NCBI GenBank assembly: GCA_947586255.1
Contig: CANPXP010000002.1
Location: 54,787 to 118,786, forward strand
Origin: an uncultured Lachnospiraceae bacterium
GTDB lineage: Bacteria; Bacillota; Clostridia; Lachnospirales; Lachnospiraceae
Length of the DNA stretch: 64,000 bases
Reading direction: 5' to 3'
Shown here: positions 60,358-64,000 of the stretch, one piece after another
How positions within the stretch are numbered: the first letter of the stretch is position 1
Layout of the letters: the number at the start of each line of letters is the position of its first letter
Position numbers and translations under genes: made by a program
The notes under the pieces: generated by a model
Database searches by the model: none
What the model was told of the DNA's origin: nothing
The model's input: the letters and a program-made list of their open reading frames with translations, nothing else

Positions 60358-61425
60358 TTATTCCGGCATCTGCGCGTCCCGGATCATATGCCAGGCAAGC
60401 GGCGTGCCGCGGCTGATATCCTCCGACGCCCGTTTGCCAAGCACTTCCCCGTAGTACATCGTGTGCAGCCCGCAGCCCGGCCGGATCGAGCGGACATTGT
60501 CCGGCGTAAAGATCTCGCCCGCCCTGATATCCTGCACCACGAAGAGCGAACGGGAACCCATTCTCTCCTGCTCCTGCTTCTCGGTCAACGCATATTCCGA
60601 CTGCCCCATCGCCTTCTCCATGATGCGGATATGCTCCGCCATCTCCTTAAATTCCTCCGGCTCCATAGAGAATGCGCCGTCCGGACCGCCATCGGCGCGC
60701 CTGAGCGTCAGATGCTTTTCCACCATCCTGGCGCCGAGAGCCACCGCTCCCACGGGCACCACGCTGCCCATCGTGTGATCGGACAGGCCCGCCAGACAGT
60801 CATAGGTGCGCGCCAGTGTGGGAAGCATTGCCAGATTGCACTCCTCATAGGGCGTCGGGTACGCGGACACGCACTTTAAGAGCATGACCTCCTCATTGCC
60901 CTCCTCCCGGCAGACCTGCAGCGCCCGCTCGATATCCTCCGCGCGCGCCACGCCCGTGGCGAAGATCACCGGCTTGTGCTGCGCGGCGATCCGCCTGATC
61001 AGCGGAATATCATTGATCTCATAGGAGGCCACCTTGTAGGCCGGCATACCGCACTCGCGCATAAAATCCACGGAGCGCGCGTCGAAGGGCGAGGAGAAGC
61101 ACTCCATTCCAAGGCTCTCCGCCAGCTCCTTCAGCTTCGGCTGCCACTCCCAGGGCGTGGACGCCTCCTCGTAGAGTTTATACTCTGTCATGCCGTCCCA
61201 GAGACCGCCATGAATCTGAAAGTACTCGTTGTCGCAGTCGATGGAGAGACTGTCCGCCGTGTAAGTCTGCAGTTTGACCGCGTCGGCCCCCGCCTCCTTC
61301 GCCGCGTGGACGATCTCCACCGCCCGTCCGTAATCCTTCAGATGGTTGCCCGACATCTCCGCCACCAGAAAGCAGGGGCTGTCCGCCCCGATATGATGTT
61401 TTCCAATCTGAAATTCCTTATTCAT
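60358..61425 (-). CDS. pseI: Pseudaminic acid synthase
   Basis: A 355-residue NeuB-family enzyme: a TIM barrel (about 1-270) and a C-terminal SAF antifreeze-like domain (about 285-345). EASTPWEW (87-94) and the SSPFDARSVDF segment are features of PseI, rather than NeuB. GLSDHTMG and VEKHLTL are catalytic-site blocks. It condenses 2,4-diacetamido-2,4,6-trideoxy-L-altrose with phosphoenolpyruvate to give pseudaminic acid. The ATG at 61425 has GGAG 6 bases upstream and overlaps pseF. PseG and PseF encoded next to it support Pse over legionaminic or sialic acid. Confidence 0.93.
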   Translation of the reverse strand: MNKEFQIGKHHIGADSPCFLVAEMSGNHLKDYGRAVEIVHAAKEAGADAVKLQTYTADSLSIDCDNEYFQIHGGLWDGMTEYKLYEEASTPWEWQPKLKELAESLGMECFSSPFDARSVDFMRECGMPAYKVASYEINDIPLIRRIAAQHKPVIFATGVARAEDIERALQVCREEGNEEVMLLKCVSAYPTPYEECNLAMLPTLARTYDCLAGLSDHTMGSVVPVGAVALGARMVEKHLTLRRADGGPDGAFSMEPEEFKEMAEHIRIMEKAMGQSEYALTEKQEQERMGSRSLFVVQDIRAGEIFTPDNVRSIRPGCGLHTMYYGEVLGKRASEDISRGTPLAWHMIRDAQMPE

Positions 61426-62125
61426 ACGACTCTCCATTCCCAAGCATCCTGCGGTATTTTAACTCCGCGATCTCCCAGTCCTCCGGGTTGTCGATGTCCT
61501 GCACCTCCGTCTCCGGCATGACGATCGGCACATAGCCCTCCTCCGGATCGCCCCCGCTGGCGCGAAACGCCTCGGTCCGATAGAAATAGAACTGCCCGCA
61601 GTCGTGGTACACCGCCTCCAGATCCTGCGACCGCTTCTGCGCATTTTCCGGATAGCAGTAGATTAATCTGCCGTCCCGCACCGCCATGCCGCGCTGGGGC
61701 GGAAAAGAAAAACGCACCACGGGCATGACAGCCGCCGCCTTCTGCTCCTCCAGAATGCGAAAAGCGTCCCGCAGCTTCTGCGCCGTGACAAAGGGCGCCG
61801 TCGGGTAAATACACGCCATATGCGCGAAGGTCCGCCCGCGCTTCTCATACTCCGCGAGCACCTCCAGGAGCACCTCGTCGGTGGTTGCGAAGTCGTCCGC
61901 CGTCCGCCCGCTTCGCATAAAAGGGACGGCCGCGCCGGCTTCCCGTGCGATCCGCGCGATCTCCTCATCGTCCGTGGACACCATGACCTCCTCAAACAGC
62001 TCAGACTGAAGCGCCGCCTCGATCGAATAGCAGATGATCGGTTTGCCGAGAAACAGCTTTCTGTTCTTGTTCGGTATTCTCTTGCTGCCGCCCCGGGCAG
62101 TGATAATCGCCAAAGCTCCCATCAT
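61418..62125 (-). CDS. pseF: Pseudaminic acid cytidylyltransferase
   Basis: A 235-residue CMP-nonulosonate synthetase. ITARGGSKRIPNKNRK (about 8-23) is the CTP-binding loop; VMVSTDDEEIA, SDD-like TADDFATTDEV and CIYPTAPF are typical of PseF. It activates pseudaminic acid as CMP-Pse for a glycosyltransferase such as the GT52-like protein at 56687. Two ATGs in a row follow GGGAGGAA; 62122 has slightly better spacing. It lies between pseG and pseI as in flagellin-glycosylation and capsule Pse clusters. Confidence 0.92.
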   Translation of the reverse strand: MMGALAIITARGGSKRIPNKNRKLFLGKPIICYSIEAALQSELFEEVMVSTDDEEIARIAREAGAAVPFMRSGRTADDFATTDEVLLEVLAEYEKRGRTFAHMACIYPTAPFVTAQKLRDAFRILEEQKAAAVMPVVRFSFPPQRGMAVRDGRLIYCYPENAQKRSQDLEAVYHDCGQFYFYRTEAFRASGGDPEEGYVPIVMPETEVQDIDNPEDWEIAELKYRRMLGNGESYE

Positions 62126-62167
62126 TTCCTCCCTGTCCGCTGTGCGCGTACGCCGCGCCCCGTCTCT

Positions 62168-63286
62168 TCACAGGCGCAGAATTTCCTCCGCGATGCGCCC
62201 GGCGCCGCCGCCGTCCGTGATCCCGCCGAGTTTTCGTCTCATCTCTTCCCGCAGGGCTCTGCCCTCCAGAATCTTCCGCAGGCCGCCACAGACATCCCGC
62301 AGACACCGTCCGCGGTCTTCCCGGATATCGCCCGCGAAGAGCATTCCGCCATTCCGCTCGAAGAAATCGCTGTCGTAACGCTGATTGTCCGCCACGACGA
62401 AGAAAACTGTCGGTATCTGCATGGCGCACAGCTCCAGAAGCGTCGTGCCCGCCGCGGACACCGCCGCAGCGCAGCTTCTCATCAGTGCCGCCATATGCTC
62501 TACCTGACAGTGCAGGCGGATATTGCCGTGCGCCGCTGCCAGCCGTTCCAGCTTGTCCCGATTCTCATTGTACCGCCCAACCACAACCTCATATGTCAGC
62601 CCACGGAGCGCATCGTCCTCCATCACCGCCTCCAGAATCCCCGAGAGCGCGTCGCAGGTATCGCCTCCTCCTGCGCTCAGGAGCACGCGCGCCTCTGCGC
62701 CGGCCGCCGACATGCCTTCCCGCATCCCTGTCGCCTCTTTTTCACGCTCCGCAGCTTTCCCGCAGGTCACCGAGAACTCCTCCCGAAGCGGCGCATAAGC
62801 CGGCCCCAGCAGCAGGCGCGTGCCGTCTCCGTAGGCCTTCCCGTACGGAAAGCGCGTGTGATATGGATTGTAGTTGACGAGCATGTCCACCGGGTAGACT
62901 TCCTCGAAGCAGTCGTCCATATAAATCAGCCTGCACCGATCCGCCAACGCCTGAAAATATTTCTCCGTCACCTGATAGGAATCCACCAGAAGCTTCGCGC
63001 AGCCCGCCCTGCGCAATTCCCGCAGAAGCGTCTCCGTCTCCTCCTCCATGCGCGTCCAGTCTGTGTGCAGGCAGACATGCCGCATACCGGCTTTGTCCAA
63101 CAGCGCGTCGGCGTTCTCATCCGCCGTGAAGAAGATCACCCGGCCGCCCTGCCGGAACAATTGCCCCGCAATCGCGATGCAGCGCATGACATGACCCGAG
63201 GCGATCTCCTCATTGGCGTCCGCGCGGATACCGATCACCTGCGGCTCCGCCTCCTGTTTTCCCTCCCAACCTGTCTGCTCTCCCAT
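62168..63286 (-). CDS. pseG: UDP-2,4-diacetamido-2,4,6-trideoxy-altrose hydrolase
   Basis: A 372-residue GT-B-like hydrolase. GIRADANEEIASGHVMRC carries the catalytic His in the GHVMRC motif, and AAGTTLLELCAMQIPTVFF is the UDP-binding block near residue 270. It releases UDP to give the free altrose derivative used by PseI. The ATG at 63286 has no good ribosome site; a GTG at 63238 with GGAG 6 bases upstream begins just before the conserved region and may be the true start (356 residues). PseB, PseC and a clear PseH are not in the window and probably lie beyond 64000. Confidence 0.9.
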   Translation of the reverse strand: MGEQTGWEGKQEAEPQVIGIRADANEEIASGHVMRCIAIAGQLFRQGGRVIFFTADENADALLDKAGMRHVCLHTDWTRMEEETETLLRELRRAGCAKLLVDSYQVTEKYFQALADRCRLIYMDDCFEEVYPVDMLVNYNPYHTRFPYGKAYGDGTRLLLGPAYAPLREEFSVTCGKAAEREKEATGMREGMSAAGAEARVLLSAGGGDTCDALSGILEAVMEDDALRGLTYEVVVGRYNENRDKLERLAAAHGNIRLHCQVEHMAALMRSCAAAVSAAGTTLLELCAMQIPTVFFVVADNQRYDSDFFERNGGMLFAGDIREDRGRCLRDVCGGLRKILEGRALREEMRRKLGGITDGGGAGRIAEEILRL

Positions 63287-63292
63287 AGGTGC

Positions 63293-64000
63293 TCACGCTT
63301 TCTGTCCTTGATGCTTTTTGCGAAAATTCCGATATGTCCACAACAATTTGTAGTATGTGATAAACAGCCATGTGGAGCGCTGCTGCATACGTACCAGCTT
63401 CCGCTCTTCTTCGTGTGTCCGCTCCAGATAGTATGGATTCTCCTCAAAACGCGGGAAAGTCCGCCGCATCTCCCGGCCGAGCGCCCGCACGAAACCGCTC
63501 TTCGTCCTGCCTGCGCACACCATGTAAGTAAACAGCGTATTCACATAGAACAACTGTGTAAAGCTGTATTCCAGCTCCGGCAGATATGCCTCGTAATACC
63601 CGTGCCTGCGCGCCTCCTCCAGCATGATGCGCCCTGCCGCCATACGGTCCTCGCAGCGCTTCCGCGAGATCGTGTGCACGGTGGAGTCGCCGTGCTGATA
63701 ATAATAGTATAACGGCTCCTCTATATACTCGAAATGCTTCGCGAGCACCAGATAAGAATTGCCCAGAGCATTGTCCTCATAGAAAATATCCTCCGGGAAC
63801 CACAGACCGTTCTCCAGAATCATAGAGCGACGGAAAATCTTGACTACCAGGCTGCCGCCGTCCAGGATGAGGCTCCGGCGCCTCTGGGCATCCAGGATAC
63901 CGCCCTGCTCCGGCTTATTGTTGTGAACGATCTGCCCGACCTTCATGGAATGCTCGTCCGTCAGGCAATAATCGCAGCCCACGAGGTCGGCGCCCGTCTC
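63293..64000 (-). CDS. GT2 glycosyltransferase, N-terminus cut by window edge
   Basis: The last 235 codons of a GT2-type enzyme; the N-terminal donor-binding part is beyond the right edge. GGSLVVKIFRRSMI, then FPEDIFYEDNALGNSYL with the catalytic-base EDN motif, then YYYQHGDSTVH are typical of the acceptor half of GT2 capsule transferases. It ends 6 bases before the pseG start, so it belongs to the same operon. Its sugar is unknown. Confidence 0.85.
   Translation of the reverse strand, partial: ETGADLVGCDYCLTDEHSMKVGQIVHNNKPEQGGILDAQRRRSLILDGGSLVVKIFRRSMILENGLWFPEDIFYEDNALGNSYLVLAKHFEYIEEPLYYYYQHGDSTVHTISRKRCEDRMAAGRIMLEEARRHGYYEAYLPELEYSFTQLFYVNTLFTYMVCAGRTKSGFVRALGREMRRTFPRFEENPYYLERTHEEERKLVRMQQRSTWLFITYYKLLWTYRNFRKKHQGQKA

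Noticed and set aside
60358..61425. pseI gene as neuB (N-acetylneuraminate synthase)
   Set aside because: The TPWEW segment and the adjacent pseG and pseF genes favour pseudaminic acid; no NeuC-type UDP-GlcNAc 2-epimerase is present.

Overview
The window is one continuous surface-glycan biosynthesis locus. About 52 protein genes are visible and all but one lie on the minus strand; both ends are cut inside genes (a Wzy-like polymerase at the left edge, a GT2 glycosyltransferase at the right edge). I see no rRNA, tRNA, CRISPR array or transposase. Moderately GC-rich DNA, Shine-Dalgarno sites before most genes, many ATGA/GTGA stop-start overlaps and the mix of Pgl-, Dlt- and Pse-type genes suggest a Firmicute of the Clostridia, most likely Lachnospiraceae. 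That placement is inference from style and family content.

Transcription runs from high to low coordinates. Positions 64000-59120 hold a pseudaminic-acid block (GT2, pseG, pseF, pseI) ending in an ATP-grasp ligase. The only plus-strand gene, a fold-type III PLP decarboxylase (57909-59129), faces it tail to tail and is divergent from a GT52/polysialyltransferase-like gene (56687-57760). Positions 56535-47463 hold a PglK-like ABC flippase, GtrA, an acyltransferase-3, two large membrane proteins, a WecE-like aminotransferase and a GNAT acetyltransferase. Positions 47470-38376 hold a GtrB-like GT2, a DUF6020-like membrane protein, a large Wzy/WaaL-type protein, and a PglF / PglE / PglC set that would make and load a diamino-trideoxy sugar on undecaprenyl phosphate. 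Positions 38349-31880 hold an ATP-grasp-HAD fusion, a second-sugar GT4, and a TviB/WbpO-like dehydrogenase plus WbpP-like epimerase (UDP-GalNAcA route). Positions 31861-26897 hold a GT10 fucosyltransferase, a deacetylase, an unusual formyltransferase homologue and two GT4 enzymes.

Positions 26916-17240 hold the most distinctive module: a Dlt-type set (SGNH protein, adenylation enzyme, carrier protein, MBOAT) with a formyltransferase inserted between the adenylation enzyme and the carrier, followed by a GT4 and a DUF6056-like protein. I read it as a candidate system that activates an amino acid, possibly N-formylates it on the carrier, and transfers it to a surface glycan. Positions 17220-14192 hold a promoter, a highly structured leader made of two perfect 120-bp repeats and a long hairpin, a deacetylase and an AsnB/WbpS-like amidotransferase that could amidate GalNAcA. 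Positions 13970-1 hold a GT4, a second SGNH protein, a DUF362 protein with an ATP-grasp partner, a GT2, two GT11-like fucosyltransferases flanking a second PglK-like flippase, a DUF6056-like protein, DUF5672 and GT17 transferases, and a polymerase.

Taken together the genes can plausibly make unusual sugars (Pse, GalNAcA or its amide, 4-amino-6-deoxy sugars), assemble them on undecaprenyl phosphate, flip the product with ABC flippases, polymerise it, and decorate it with fucose, acyl and aminoacyl groups. Two flippases and two polymerase-type proteins suggest two repeat units or a merged locus. Two nine-base G tracts inside membrane-protein genes could allow phase variation.
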